55,999 bases of DNA, taken from NCBI RefSeq assembly GCF_026544205.1, contig NZ_JALNUI010000027.1:1-55999 (forward strand). Reading direction: 5' to 3'. The position numbers and the translations under genes were made by a program. Below, one piece after another: positions 42,834-50,649 of the stretch. This DNA is from Curtobacterium sp. GC_Cur_3. Its GTDB lineage: Bacteria > Actinomycetota > Actinomycetes > Actinomycetales > Microbacteriaceae. The first letter of the stretch is position 1. Each line of letters opens with the position of its first letter. The notes under the pieces were generated by a model. It ran no database searches and had not been told where the DNA came from. It was given only the letters and a program-made list of their open reading frames with translations.

Positions 42834-43069
42834 CAGATCTTCTCCCCGCGTGCGAGGACGTCCTTGACGACGGACTCGATGCCGCGAGCGTCAATGACCT
42901 TGATGCCCTTCGCGCTGAGCGTGAGGGTGACCTTCCGACGAAGCGAAGGCACGTAGTAGGTCTTCTTCTGCACGTTCGGGTCGAAGCGACGCTTCGTCCG
43001 ACGGTGCGAGTGCGAGATGTTGTGTCCGAAGCCGGGAACGGCGCCGGTCACCTGGCACACTGCTGCCAT
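42833..43069 (-). CDS. rpmB: 50S ribosomal protein L28, zinc-free (C-) form
   Basis: A 78-aa L28: [53 protein letters not shown]. It has a single Cys, so the CXXC ribbons of zinc-type L28 are absent. A perfect AGGAGGAAACC precedes the ATG. It is the first gene of the operon. Confidence 0.96.
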   Translation of the reverse strand: MAAVCQVTGAVPGFGHNISHSHRRTKRRFDPNVQKKTYYVPSLRRKVTLTLSAKGIKVIDARGIESVVKDVLARGEKI

Positions 43070-43090
43070 GGTTTCCTCCTGATGCATACC

Positions 43091-43110
43091 GTGCGTCCGA
43101 TCGGACGCAC
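43091..43110. promoter_or_regulatory. Perfect 20-bp palindrome in the rpmB leader
   Basis: GTGCGTCCGATCGGACGCAC lies 22-41 bp upstream of the rpmB ATG. It may be an operator or a leader RNA hairpin. It does not resemble a Zur box. Confidence 0.6.
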
Positions 43111-43399
43111 CCAAGGTCACTTGCCTGGCACACACACGCGCAGGCCACCGGGAGGTGACGTCACGAGGGGGTTGTGTGTGCCGCCCAGTCCGACCGCGAA
43201 GGCCGGAACCACGCGACCGCGGCGTTCGCGACGGTCGGAGGGCTGAACAACGGGACCGCGCAAGCGCGGACCAGCCACCAACACTACGCGAGCGCCGGGC
43301 GTGTCGCAACCGAGCCGACCCCGGGCCCGACCGCGAAGACGACCACCAGCACCAGCACAAGCACCAGCACCAGCACCAGCACCAGCACCAGCACCACGC
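43111..43399. other. Intergenic region between rpmB and the lipase maturation factor gene
   Basis: About 290 bp with no convincing gene. It contains GTGACGTCAC (a 10-bp palindrome at about 43152-43161) in the likely rpmB promoter region and a hexamer microsatellite from about 43342. Confidence 0.6.
43342..43396. repeat. Hexanucleotide microsatellite (ACCAGC)n
   Basis: About nine ACCAGC units with one variant (ACAAGC), beginning 4 bp downstream of the lipase maturation factor stop. Read on the minus strand in another frame it encodes Val-Leu repeats, but not in the gene's own frame before its stop. Confidence 0.9.
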
Positions 43400-44836
43400 T
43401 TACCCCGGCAACGACGTCGGCGGCAGCATCGTGAACCGCTCCTGCCGGATCCAGTACATCCCCGTCCGCCGACGCTCCTCCCGTGTGGCGAACCGGTAGC
43501 GGAACACCCGCGCCCGCACCGCCAGGGGTCGACGTCCGTCGAACGGGTCGTGCCGCAGGAGCCGGAGGGTCGGTGCGTCCGCCTCGAGCAGCCGCAGGAC
43601 GAACACCTGGAACCACCGTTCCTCGATCCCGAGCGCCAGGAACCACATCAGCCAGTCGAGCCGCAGGTGGTACGGCGCGAACTGGCCGGGCCGACGCCGG
43701 GGATCACCCGGCTTCCCCCGGAACTCGTACGCGCGCCACTCGCCGTCCTCGCCGAGCCCCTCGACGATGACCTCGTCCCGCTGCTGCGTCACGCTGCCGA
43801 ACGCCCCGTACGCGTTGACGAGGTGCCACCGGTTGAACGACGCGTTCATCAGCTGACGTCGGGACACCAGGTTCCGCGCTGCCGGCACGGACAGCCACAG
43901 CAGCAGGACCCCGACGAGCACGGTCAGCACGACGAACCAGGGCGGCGTCGCCGTCGGACCGGCGTCGGCGACCGGCGCCAGGAAGGGCAGGACGGCGGTC
44001 ACCGATCGGTCGTCGACCGCCGCGAACGCCAGCACGAGCGTGATCCAGTTCAGCCACGCGAAGTTCCCCGACACCACGAGCCACAGCTGGGTGACGAGCA
44101 CGAGGGCAGCGGCGACCGAGGCGACCGGCTGCGGGGCGAACAGGAGGAACGGCACGACGAGCTGCACCACGTGGGACGCCGCCGTCTCGAACCGGTGCAC
44201 GGGGCGCGGCAGCAGGTGGGCGGTCCGCGACACCGGGTTGGGCATCGGCTGCGTCTCGTGGTGGTAGTACAGCGCGGTCAGGTCGCGCCAGGACCGGTCA
44301 CCGCGCATCTTGATCATGCCGGCACCGAACTCCAGTCGGAACACGAGCCACCGCAGGGCGATCAGCACCACGATCGGCGGTGCAACCCGGTCCGACCCGA
44401 GGAACGCCACGGTAAACAGGGACTCGACGAGCAACGACTCCCACCCGAAGGCGTAGAAGGTCTGGCCGACGTCGGAGATCGACAGGTACGCGAGCCAGAG
44501 CACCAGGAAGCAGACGGCCGGCACCCACGCGGGTCCGAGTTGCGGCACCCCGACGACGACCGCGAACGCGAGGACGGCTCCCCCGACGGCGAGCGTCCGC
44601 AGGCGGGCGTCGGTGTACCGCACCCACCGCCACACCACGGGCAGGGTCCGCGCGTACGGCCGTTCCATGAACCGGGGCACCGGCAGCAGGCCCCGCTCCC
44701 CGAGCAACGCGGGGAACTGCAGCACTGCCGACACGAAGGCCAGGCACGCGATCGCCGCGACCCCGCGCTGCAGCACGAAGCGGGCGACGTCGTAGTCCGC
44801 CGCGCCGGCCCAGCTCGTCCACGTGTCGAGTCCCAC
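43400..44836 (-). CDS. Lipase maturation factor-family membrane protein
   Basis: A 478-aa LMF1-family protein with about 8-10 membrane helices. Family hallmarks are YAFGWESLLVESLFTVAFLG (about 126-145), RWLVFRLEFGAGMIKMRGDR (about 161-180), LYYHHETQPMPNP (about 188-200) and the C-terminal RPGQFAPYHLRLDWLMWFLA. The vertebrate homologue folds lipases in the ER; the bacterial role is unknown. The start is GTG 44836 (VGLDTWTSW), and a nine-unit hexamer repeat follows its stop. Confidence 0.9.
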   Translation of the reverse strand: MGLDTWTSWAGAADYDVARFVLQRGVAAIACLAFVSAVLQFPALLGERGLLPVPRFMERPYARTLPVVWRWVRYTDARLRTLAVGGAVLAFAVVVGVPQLGPAWVPAVCFLVLWLAYLSISDVGQTFYAFGWESLLVESLFTVAFLGSDRVAPPIVVLIALRWLVFRLEFGAGMIKMRGDRSWRDLTALYYHHETQPMPNPVSRTAHLLPRPVHRFETAASHVVQLVVPFLLFAPQPVASVAAALVLVTQLWLVVSGNFAWLNWITLVLAFAAVDDRSVTAVLPFLAPVADAGPTATPPWFVVLTVLVGVLLLWLSVPAARNLVSRRQLMNASFNRWHLVNAYGAFGSVTQQRDEVIVEGLGEDGEWRAYEFRGKPGDPRRRPGQFAPYHLRLDWLMWFLALGIEERWFQVFVLRLLEADAPTLRLLRHDPFDGRRPLAVRARVFRYRFATREERRRTGMYWIRQERFTMLPPTSLPG

Positions 44837-45029
44837 GCGCCGTCACCGTACGCGGGGCAGCCCGCACGTGGACACGACCTGGCGGGCGCGGCCCGGACGA
44901 GGACCGGCCTGGAGGCACGACCCACCCCCGCCACGCAGCCACCGCCGTGCTGGTGACCGGTGCGCGACCGCACCCGCGTCCGCGACGCGAGCCGAGCCTC
45001 CTGTCCGGAGCCCGTGGCCGGAACGCGCC

Positions 45030-45725
45030 CTACGGCCCTTCGGTCGGCTTCGGTGCCAGCGCCCGCACGATCAGGTCCCCGAGCGCCACCGGCGCCGAGA
45101 ACATCGGCCAGTGGCCGGTGTCGAGCCCGACGATCGAGAGCTCCTCGGTCGCGACGAGCTCCGCGGCCCAGGTCTGGTGGTCCGCGACCATCGCCGCCAG
45201 GTCGGCCGCCGGGATCTCACAGGTGATGACGGTCGCGGGGACCGTGTGGCGGGCCGCGTCCTCGTAGTGGAAGGGGTCGCTCGGCACCGCTGCCGGCTCC
45301 GGGACCGCCCGCTGCTCGAACGCGGTGCGCAGCTCCGCCGTCATCCCCCGGACGGTCGCCGGCTCCCAGAAGTCCCACGCCGGCAGCGGCACGACGCCGT
45401 CCACGACGGGCAGTTCGTCGTTGACGCAGCCGCCCTCCGGCCCCGGGAACGTGTCGACGTACACCAGGTGCTGCACGAGCGATGGCCGCCGGTCGAGCGC
45501 CATGTAGGCGATCGGGCCGGCGCCGGAGTGCCCGACGAGCACGACGGGTTCCTCAGGCGTGGCCACGTCGTCGAGGCGTTCGACCAGCGCGGCGACCTGC
45601 TCGTCGAGCGTGTCGCCGTCGCGGGTGACGGCCTCGACCGAGTGGCCGGCCGCGCGCAGCACCGGCACGACCTCGTCCCAGGCGTCCGCCTCGAGCCAGA
45701 ACCCCGGCACCATGATCACGTGCAT
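45030..45725 (-). CDS. Alpha/beta-fold hydrolase
   Basis: A 231-aa hydrolase beginning MHVIMVPGFWLEADAWDEVV, with the nucleophile elbow LVGHSGAGPIAYMALDRRPS (Ser about 65) and a late GLDTGHWPMF His. The acid is likely D in the VDTFPGPEGG or later region. The type resembles salicylate esterase/MenH-like small hydrolases. It stands between LMF and zur, 10 bp from the end of zur; same strand, so it could be the last gene of the znu operon. Confidence 0.85.
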   Translation of the reverse strand: MHVIMVPGFWLEADAWDEVVPVLRAAGHSVEAVTRDGDTLDEQVAALVERLDDVATPEEPVVLVGHSGAGPIAYMALDRRPSLVQHLVYVDTFPGPEGGCVNDELPVVDGVVPLPAWDFWEPATVRGMTAELRTAFEQRAVPEPAAVPSDPFHYEDAARHTVPATVITCEIPAADLAAMVADHQTWAAELVATEELSIVGLDTGHWPMFSAPVALGDLIVRALAPKPTEGP

Positions 45726-45735
45726 GCGCCGGACC

Positions 45736-46167
45736 CTACGCGCCCGCGCGGGCGGCGGTGCAGGAGGCGCACGCACCGAAGATGTCGACGACGTGGCTGG
45801 CGTTCGTGAAGCCGTGTTCGGCCGCGACGCGCTGCGCCCACTGCTCGACCGGGTCGGCCTGGATCTCGACGGTCCGGCCGCAGTTCCGGCAGATGAGGTG
45901 GTGGTGGTGCTTGTCCGTGGTGCACGCGCGGTAGAGCGACTCGCCGTCCTGCTGCAGCGAGTCCGCGTCGCCGTCGGTGGCCAGGTCGGCCAGCGCCCGG
46001 TAGACCGTCGCGAGCCCGATCGTCGAGCCGCCCTCGCGCAGGTGGGCGTGCAGCGCCTGGGCGCTGACGAAGCCCTCCGACCCGTCGAGCGCGCCGCGCA
46101 CCGCTTCGCGCTGCCACGTGTTGCGCTTCGGCTTCGGCGTCACGCCGGGGTTCTGGACGGCGTTCAT
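45736..46167 (-). CDS. zur: Fur-family zinc regulator (Zur)
   Basis: A 143-aa Fur-type protein with a winged-helix DNA-binding half (about residues 10-80; KPKRNTWQREAVRGALDG, TIGLATVYRALADLATDG) and a metal half with DKHHHHLICRNCGRTVEI (about 85-102) and FGACASCTAARAGA at the end, giving the two CXXC pairs for structural zinc. GGAGGTCCGAGC precedes the ATG. Its ATG overlaps the znuB stop by 4 nt. Zur with zinc represses zinc-uptake genes; the operon position implies autoregulation. Confidence 0.93.
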   Translation of the reverse strand: MNAVQNPGVTPKPKRNTWQREAVRGALDGSEGFVSAQALHAHLREGGSTIGLATVYRALADLATDGDADSLQQDGESLYRACTTDKHHHHLICRNCGRTVEIQADPVEQWAQRVAAEHGFTNASHVVDIFGACASCTAARAGA

Positions 46168-47090
46168 GCTCGGACCTCCTGTGGTGCATCGGTACCGGTC
46201 TGGAGGCTCGGTGCGCCCCCGTCGTGCTCGTCGCGGACCGCGACCCGGTCGCGTCCACGGCGTTCCTTCCGCGCGCCGACGATGCGGCACACGACCCAGA
46301 TGGCGAACGAGATCGACGTCACGTACGGACTGATCGGCAGCCCGCCCCCGAGTGCCAGCAGGATGCCACCGACGACCGACACGACCGCGAACAGCATCGA
46401 CAGCAGGGGCACCAGCAGCGGGTGCACGGTGAGCCGCAGCGCCGCGGCCGCCGGCGTCACGAGCAGCGAGAGCACGAGGAGCGCGCCGACGATCTGCACC
46501 GAGACGGCCGTCGCCAGGCCGAGGGTCAGCATGAACACGAGGGCGAGCGTCCGGACGGGCACCCCGGCGGCCGCAGCGACGTCGGGGTCGACGGACGCGA
46601 ACATCAGCGGGCGCCAGATGACGATGAGGGTCGCGACGACGATCGCGCTGACGACGATCAGGAAGGTCAGCTGCGGGTTGTCGACCGAGACGATCTGCCC
46701 GGTGAGCAGGCCGAACTTGTTCGCCGCGCGCCCCTTGTAGAGCGCCAGGCAGAGGATGCCGAGGCCGAGCCCGAACGGCATGAGCACGGCGATGATCGAG
46801 TTGCGGTCGCGGGCCCGCGAGCCGAGCACGCCGATGAGCAGCGCCGCGACCACCGACCCGACGAGCGAGCCCGTCACGACGTTGACCCCGAGGAGCAGGG
46901 ACGCGCTCGCACCCGCGAAGGACAGCTCGCTGATCCCGTGCACCGCGAACGGCATGTTCCGCGCGACGACGAACGGGCCGATCAGCCCGCCGACGATGCC
47001 GAGCACCGCGCCCGCGAGGATGGAGTTCTGCACGAGCACGAGGAGCTCGCCGTAGTCCTGGAACGAGAACACCGTCGACCAGACGTCCAT
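46164..47090 (-). CDS. znuB: Zinc/manganese ABC transporter permease
   Basis: A 308-aa ABC-3 family permease with about 8-9 helices. It has the conserved PFAVHGISELSFAGASAS loop (about 46-63) and FASVDPDVAAAAGVPVRTL (about 156-174), the ATPase-coupling segment. ATG 47090 overlaps the znuC stop region by one base. The C-terminal tail is charged (EHDGG) and cytoplasmic. Confidence 0.93.
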   Translation of the reverse strand: MDVWSTVFSFQDYGELLVLVQNSILAGAVLGIVGGLIGPFVVARNMPFAVHGISELSFAGASASLLLGVNVVTGSLVGSVVAALLIGVLGSRARDRNSIIAVLMPFGLGLGILCLALYKGRAANKFGLLTGQIVSVDNPQLTFLIVVSAIVVATLIVIWRPLMFASVDPDVAAAAGVPVRTLALVFMLTLGLATAVSVQIVGALLVLSLLVTPAAAALRLTVHPLLVPLLSMLFAVVSVVGGILLALGGGLPISPYVTSISFAIWVVCRIVGARKERRGRDRVAVRDEHDGGAPSLQTGTDAPQEVRA

Positions 47091-47983
47091 CAGATGCGCC
47101 CTTCGTCCGGTGCCGCGGCGTTCGGGTCGACGTCGTGGTGGTGGTGGTGTTCGCCGGTGTGGTCGTGGGTGTCGTTCGCGCCGACGATCACGATTCGGCC
47201 CATGGTCCGGACGACGTCCACGGGGGTGCCGTACAGGTCCGAGAGCACGTCGGCGCGCAGGACCTCGTCCGGTGAGCCGATCCGGAACCGACCGCCCGCG
47301 ATGTAGAGGACCCGGTCGACGACGTCGAGGATCGGGTTCACGTCGTGCGTGACGAAGAGCACCGCTGCGCCCTGCTGTCGACGCTGTCGGTCGATGAGCT
47401 CGGTGACGCCGCGCTGGTGCCGGAGGTCGAGGGAGATGAGCGGCTCGTCGCACAGCAGCAGTGCGGGGTCGGCGGCGATGGCCTGCCCGACCCGGGTGCG
47501 CTGCTGCTCGCCGCCGGACAGCTCGGACACGGGCGCGTTCGCGAACGCCGTCGCCCCCACCTCGTCGACGATGCGGTCGATGCGCTCGCGCTCGGCCTTC
47601 CGTTCGGGCCTGACGCCCCAGCGGTGCCCGGTCACGCCCTGCGCGATCATGTCCCGCGCGCGCAGCGGGGTGCCGGACTCCATCAGGCGCTGCTGCGGGA
47701 TGTACCCGATGCGTCGGTGCCCGCGTCGGACCGGCTGCCCGAGGAACGCCATCGAGCCGCTGGTCAGCCGCTGCTGCCCGAGGACCGTGCGCAGGAGCGA
47801 GGTCTTGCCGGCACCGTTCGGCCCGAGCACGGCGAGGAACTCCCCCGGCGCGACGTCGAGGTCGAGTCCGCTCCACAGCTTCCGTGTGCCGTACGACAGG
47901 CCCGCGTCACGGAGCGCGAGCACGGCGGAGCCGCCACTGCGCTCGGAAGTGACGGCTCGCGTCGGTTCCTGGACCGTCGTCAC
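47090..47983 (-). CDS. znuC: Zinc ABC transporter ATP-binding protein
   Basis: A 297-aa ABC ATPase. Walker A LGPNGAGKTSLLR, Q-loop YIPQQRL, signature VSELSGGEQQRTRVGQAI, Walker B ALLLCDEP and H-loop FVTHDVN are intact. It ends in a His-rich tail (HDHTGEHHHHH, about 275-287) that could bind zinc. GTG 47983 overlaps the znuA stop by 4 nt; the longer frame starts inside znuA. Confidence 0.93.
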   Translation of the reverse strand: MTTVQEPTRAVTSERSGGSAVLALRDAGLSYGTRKLWSGLDLDVAPGEFLAVLGPNGAGKTSLLRTVLGQQRLTSGSMAFLGQPVRRGHRRIGYIPQQRLMESGTPLRARDMIAQGVTGHRWGVRPERKAERERIDRIVDEVGATAFANAPVSELSGGEQQRTRVGQAIAADPALLLCDEPLISLDLRHQRGVTELIDRQRRQQGAAVLFVTHDVNPILDVVDRVLYIAGGRFRIGSPDEVLRADVLSDLYGTPVDVVRTMGRIVIVGANDTHDHTGEHHHHHDVDPNAAAPDEGRI

Positions 47984-48891
47984 TTGGTCAGTGCCGCCTG
48001 CACCGCGTCGATGTTCGCCTGCTGCCACGAGACGTAATCCTCCCCCTTCGGGAGCGTCTCCGTGACACCGACCACCGGGACGTCAGCGCTCTTGGCGGCC
48101 TTCTCGACCTGTTCGGTCTCCGGGCTGGAGGTCTGCTCGTTGTACGCGAGCAGCCTGGCCTTCCCGCCCGAGAACAGCTTGACGGTGTCGTTGAGCGCGG
48201 CCGGCGGGACGTCGTCGCCCTCCTCGATCGCCTCGGAGAAGTCCGGCGGCGTGACGTTGTCGAGGCCCATCGCGTCGAACAGGTACCCGGGCACCGGCTC
48301 CGTGTACGCGACCTCCTCCCCGTCGACGGTCTTCTTCACGGCGGCCGTCTGCGACTCGAGGTCCTGCAGCTTCGTGGTGAGCGCGTCGGCGTTCTTCGTG
48401 AAGGTCGCCTCGTCCGCGCTGTCGAGCTGCCCGAGGCGCTTCGTGACGTCCGCCACGAGCTTGACCATGGTCGGGTAGCTGTAGAACACGTGCTCGTTGA
48501 ACTCCGCGTCGCCGCCCGTGTCGAGCCCGGAGAGCTTCACCACGTTGATGGTGTCGGCCTTCGTGTTCGACGACTTCGCCAGCGTGGTCATGAAGTCGTC
48601 GTACCCGCCACCGTTCTCGATGAGCAGGTCGGCCTTGGACACCGCGAGCTGGGTCGTCGCGCTCGACTCGAACGAGTGCGGGTCCTGCGACGGGTCGTTC
48701 AGGATGCTCGTCACCTGCACGTGGTCGCCGCCGATCGTCTCCACGATCGAGCCGTACACGTTGGTGGAGGCGACGACCCGGACGGTGCCGTCGTCGGACG
48801 CGTCCGAGGAGGCGGAGGACGTGGCGCACCCGGTCAGGGCGAGCGCAGCGGCGCCGACGACGAGCGGCAGGGCGAGGAGGCGGGAGTGCAT
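47980..48891 (-). CDS. znuA: Zinc-binding lipoprotein of the ABC transporter
   Basis: A 303-aa SBP of the ZnuA/TroA (cluster 9) family. It is a lipoprotein (lipobox LTGC, Cys about 22) with metal ligands in DPHSFESS and EHVFYSYP and the backbone helix typical of the family. The long His-rich loop of ZnuA proper is absent, so manganese is not excluded, but Zur control argues for zinc. ATG 48891 or GTG 48897 may be used; a Zur box lies 22 bp upstream of the ATG, implying a short or absent leader. It heads the znuA-znuC-znuB-zur operon. Confidence 0.9.
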   Translation of the reverse strand: MHSRLLALPLVVGAAALALTGCATSSASSDASDDGTVRVVASTNVYGSIVETIGGDHVQVTSILNDPSQDPHSFESSATTQLAVSKADLLIENGGGYDDFMTTLAKSSNTKADTINVVKLSGLDTGGDAEFNEHVFYSYPTMVKLVADVTKRLGQLDSADEATFTKNADALTTKLQDLESQTAAVKKTVDGEEVAYTEPVPGYLFDAMGLDNVTPPDFSEAIEEGDDVPPAALNDTVKLFSGGKARLLAYNEQTSSPETEQVEKAAKSADVPVVGVTETLPKGEDYVSWQQANIDAVQAALTK

Positions 48892-48912
48892 GGTCACGAC
48901 GCTAGCGCTTCG

Positions 48913-48927
48913 TGAGAACGATTGTCA
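48913..48927. promoter_or_regulatory. Zur box at the znuA promoter
   Basis: TGAGAACGATTGTCA matches the TGAxAA-N3-TTxTCA form of Zur operators. It overlaps a minus-strand TTGACA (-35, 48924-48929), with a possible -10 (TAGCGT) about 18 bp downstream, so zinc-loaded Zur would block polymerase. Confidence 0.85.
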
Positions 48928-49003
48928 AAACCGGTATCACCTGGCTGCACGATCCGCGGCTACGGTGATGGAACTCCGACGGCAGGACCGGGCAGTACCC
49001 ATC

Positions 49004-49549
49004 GTGACCACCACCCACCCACCTCCCGACGGCCCGGCCGAACTCGGCGCGCTGTTCGACCAGCACGGCCGACGGATCCTGCTCTACCTCGCTCGCCGGA
49101 CGGACCTGCAGACCGCCGAGGACGTCCTCGGCGAGACCTTCGTCATCGCGCTCACCCGGTGGGACGCCCGGGACCCGGACCGCGGCGATCCCCTGCCCTG
49201 GCTGTTCGGCATCGCCACGAACCTGCTCCGTCGCCACTGGCGCTCCGAGGCCCGCGCCCGCCGCGCCCTGGCGAGGGCAGCCGAACCGGACCTCGTCGAG
49301 GACGACCCGAGCGACCGGGTCGACCGAGAGCGGGCCGTCCGTGCCGTCGTGCGAGAGCTCGACCGGATGCGCCCGGCCGTCCGCGACACCGTCCTCCTGC
49401 ACGCCTGGGCCGAGCTCACCTACGAGCAGATCGCCGCCGCCACGGGCGTGCCCGTCGGCACCGTCCGCTCCCGACTCAACCGCGCCCGCGCCGCCCTCCG
49501 CGCGACACCGGACCTGCCGACCACCCTGAACGGAGAACTCCGTGCCTGA
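49004..49549 (+). CDS. ECF (group 4) RNA polymerase sigma factor, module 2
   Basis: A 181-aa sigma factor with region 2 (LGALFDQHGRRILLYLARRT, TAEDVLGETFVIALTRWDAR; about 14-70) and region 4 (VLLHAWAELTYEQIAAATGV, GTVRSRLNRARAALRATP; about 120-170). GTG 49004 is preferred; an earlier ATG at 48968 is too close to the likely promoter. It is divergent from znuA, 113 bp apart. It overlaps the next gene by 8 nt. It does not closely match module 1. Confidence 0.88.
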   Translation: MTTTHPPPDGPAELGALFDQHGRRILLYLARRTDLQTAEDVLGETFVIALTRWDARDPDRGDPLPWLFGIATNLLRRHWRSEARARRALARAAEPDLVEDDPSDRVDRERAVRAVVRELDRMRPAVRDTVLLHAWAELTYEQIAAATGVPVGTVRSRLNRARAALRATPDLPTTLNGELRA

Positions 49550-50561
49550 CTTCACCACCCTCCGCGCCGTCCGCTCGGAGGTCGACGACCTGCCGCCCGC
49601 CGTCGTCGACGCCGCCCTGCACCGCGCCAGGGCGCGGATGTCCGCAGCACCCGTCGCACCCGTCCGCCGTCGACGACCGGTCCTGCTCACCGCCGCCGCG
49701 GTCGTCGCCGTCGGGGCGCTGACCGGCGCAGTCGTCGGCGTCGCGCACCTGACCGCCCCGGATTCCGCAGCGGCGGCGACCCTGCACGACGCCGCACGCG
49801 CCGCAGCCGCCTCCGGCAGCGCGTCCCCCGCGGCCTACACCCGGGTGACGGTCACGGAGCTGGCGCTCGGGTACGCGACGAGCGACGGCGAGCACTACGA
49901 CGAGGGGTACCTCGCGCCGACCACGACAGTCACCTGGGTCCCGCGGTCCGTCGCCGGGCAGTGGGTCCGGCAGTCCTGGTCCGAGCCCGCCACGGTCTTC
50001 TACGGCGGCACTGCCGCACGGGAGGCTGCCCGTTCGGACTTCGCGACCAGCGCCCACCGTGACGACCCTGCACGCCAGCGGGCCCTCGCCGGAGCGTTCA
50101 CGAACGGGGAGCTCGGGGGCACGGCACCCGGCACGCTGACCGCGGTCGACGTCGCCGGTCTCCCCCGGGACCCGGCGGCGCTCGTCCGGCGGATCGAGGA
50201 CGCCCCGCGGGCGAAGGGCGCCTCCGACACCGAGCACGTCTTCGACACGGTGGCGTCGTTCCTGCGCCTGGGCATCGTCCCGGAGGACCTGCGCGCGACG
50301 ATGTTCGAGGTGCTCGCCGACCTGCCCGGCATCGTCGTGACGGAGGAGCAGACCTCGCTCGACGGTCGGCGCGGCACCGCCATCGGCCTGTCGGAGGAGG
50401 GCGACGACCTGCGGCAGGAGGTCATCATCGACCGATCGGGCGGGGAGTACCTCGGCGAGCGCACCCTGCAGACCCGGCGGACCGGCAGCATCCCGGCCGG
50501 CACGGTGGTCGACTCCGCGTCCGTGGTGACCACCCCGGTGGGCAGCGTTCCCGAGAACTGA
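49542..50561 (+). CDS. CU044_5270-family membrane protein, partner of sigma module 2
   Basis: A 339-aa protein with a 40-residue cytoplasmic N-terminus, one membrane helix (about 47-68) and an exported domain with DAARAAAASGSASPAAYTRV (about 83-102), as in CU044_5270 family proteins that follow ECF sigma genes. GTG 49542 overlaps the sigma gene. It lacks the ZAS zinc motif and so may not be an anti-sigma factor. A dispersed palindrome follows. Confidence 0.8.
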   Translation: MPDFTTLRAVRSEVDDLPPAVVDAALHRARARMSAAPVAPVRRRRPVLLTAAAVVAVGALTGAVVGVAHLTAPDSAAAATLHDAARAAAASGSASPAAYTRVTVTELALGYATSDGEHYDEGYLAPTTTVTWVPRSVAGQWVRQSWSEPATVFYGGTAAREAARSDFATSAHRDDPARQRALAGAFTNGELGGTAPGTLTAVDVAGLPRDPAALVRRIEDAPRAKGASDTEHVFDTVASFLRLGIVPEDLRATMFEVLADLPGIVVTEEQTSLDGRRGTAIGLSEEGDDLRQEVIIDRSGGEYLGERTLQTRRTGSIPAGTVVDSASVVTTPVGSVPEN

Positions 50562-50588
50562 CCGGTCGGCGGATGGTGCCGGACGACA

Positions 50589-50628
50589 GACGGGAAGCTC
50601 GGTGCCAGCTGGCACCGAGCCTCCCGTC
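50589..50628. repeat. Dispersed palindrome, copy 4
   Basis: A 20+20 palindrome with one mismatched pair (starts GACGGGAAGCTCGGTGCCAG). It lies between converging genes, 22 bp after the plus-strand stop and 22 bp from the PTS EIIC stop, so it can terminate both. Confidence 0.85.
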
Positions 50629-50649
50629 GTTGAAGGGGTCGCGTCGCGA

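Noticed and set aside
43070..43300. Zur box upstream of rpmB
   Set aside because: I looked for the TGAxAA-N3-TTxTCA pattern and found none; only other palindromes are present.
43284..43646. Protein with a VLVLVL repeat tail
   Set aside because: It is a frame shadow of the hexamer microsatellite and of the lipase maturation factor gene; no start signal.
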